Positions 63,901 to 64,000 of a DNA stretch of 64,000 nt are shown in pieces. Numbering within the stretch: the stretch's first letter is position 1; each line of letters opens with the position of its first letter. This stretch comes from Arthrobacter sp. ERGS1:01. GTDB lineage: Bacteria > Actinomycetota > Actinomycetes > Actinomycetales > Micrococcaceae. The notes below the pieces were generated by a model, which was not told where the DNA came from, searched no databases, and saw only the letters and a list, made by a program, of their open reading frames with translations. The translations under genes and the position numbers were made by a program. The stretch covers positions 558,001 through 622,000 of the forward strand of contig NZ_CP012479.1 of assembly GCF_001281315.1 (NCBI RefSeq), given 5' to 3'.

Positions 63901-64000
63901 ATGGCTACAACACTTCACGAGCGGCGCTCGGCCAAGCGCCGGAGCAAAGGGCTGACCTACAACCCGAACCGGCCCGTCTGGAAAGAACCGGCATCGCCGT
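63901..64000 (+). CDS. Second sugar ABC permease, N-terminal fragment (runs off window)
   Basis: ATG 63901 follows AAGGAG at short spacing and opens a frame that continues past the end of the window. The 33 visible residues are basic and hydrophilic (ERRSAKRRSKGL), as at the cytoplasmic start of LplC-type permeases. The assignment rests on position right after an LplB-type gene; no membrane segment is yet visible. Confidence 0.5.
   Translation, partial: MATTLHERRSAKRRSKGLTYNPNRPVWKEPASP

Overview
The window is high-GC DNA (mostly well above 60% by eye) with dense, tightly overlapping genes. It most likely comes from an actinobacterium of the Arthrobacter/Micrococcaceae type. This is inferred from a Rv1264-like adenylate cyclase, a DUF222-HNH (13E12-type) endonuclease, a polyphosphate glucokinase, the GatCAB amidotransferase, an actinobacterial NAD+ DNA ligase, and candidate leaderless starts (TANNNT six bases before ATG). 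I saw no rRNA, tRNA, CRISPR array or complete insertion sequence.

Layout. 1-4.6 kb: end of a biotin ligase gene, a PH-domain membrane protein, a class III cyclase, a palindromic repeat cluster, a DUF222-HNH endonuclease and a small thioredoxin-like protein. 4.6-6.3 kb: a visibly AT-richer patch with one polytopic membrane protein of unknown function. 6.3-7.9 kb: a retron-type reverse transcriptase on the minus strand, preceded by a compact structured segment bounded by a 10-bp inverted repeat, as in a retron msr-msd. 8-10.6 kb: an SGNH lipoprotein, a PHB-depolymerase-like esterase and an unknown protein.

10.5-18 kb: an alpha-glucoside uptake and use locus. Binding lipoprotein, two permeases, a GH13 alpha-glucosidase and polyphosphate glucokinase lie on the minus strand. 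A ROK regulator is divergent, across an AT-rich operator region. The genes would import an alpha-glucoside, hydrolyse it and phosphorylate the glucose.

18.4-41.5 kb: the most striking region, one directional cluster of ten genes with many 4-base start/stop overlaps. It holds a 2,052-residue Ig-like/FN3 surface protein, MoxR AAA+ ATPase, DUF58, a transglutaminase-like membrane protein without the catalytic Cys, RDD-FHA, PP2C phosphatase, FHA, Ser/Thr kinase, FHA-winged helix, and an EssC-like FHA-FtsK/SpoIIIE ATPase. It resembles the bifidobacterial PFNA cluster (kinase-FN3-ATPase-DUF58-transglutaminase) joined to a type VII-secretion-like motor, but no WXG100 substrate gene is present. moxR and the large FHA gene each carry an apparent one-base deletion, so they are frameshifted as given.

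41.5-54.9 kb: housekeeping and metabolic genes (ligA, an inositol-phosphatase-like gene, EamA transporter, CoA transferase, acetyltransferase, carboxylesterase, RidA, LssY-C protein, gatCAB). gatA ends with a translated copy of a dispersed palindromic repeat. 55-64 kb: a glycan-degradation locus with a large DUF6067/GH123-like glycosidase, a GH110-like alpha-1,3-galactosidase, a formylglycine-generating enzyme (sulfatase activator), a PP2C-like protein and the start of a sugar ABC importer. This points to use of sulfated or alpha-galactosyl glycans, with sulfatases probably just outside the window.
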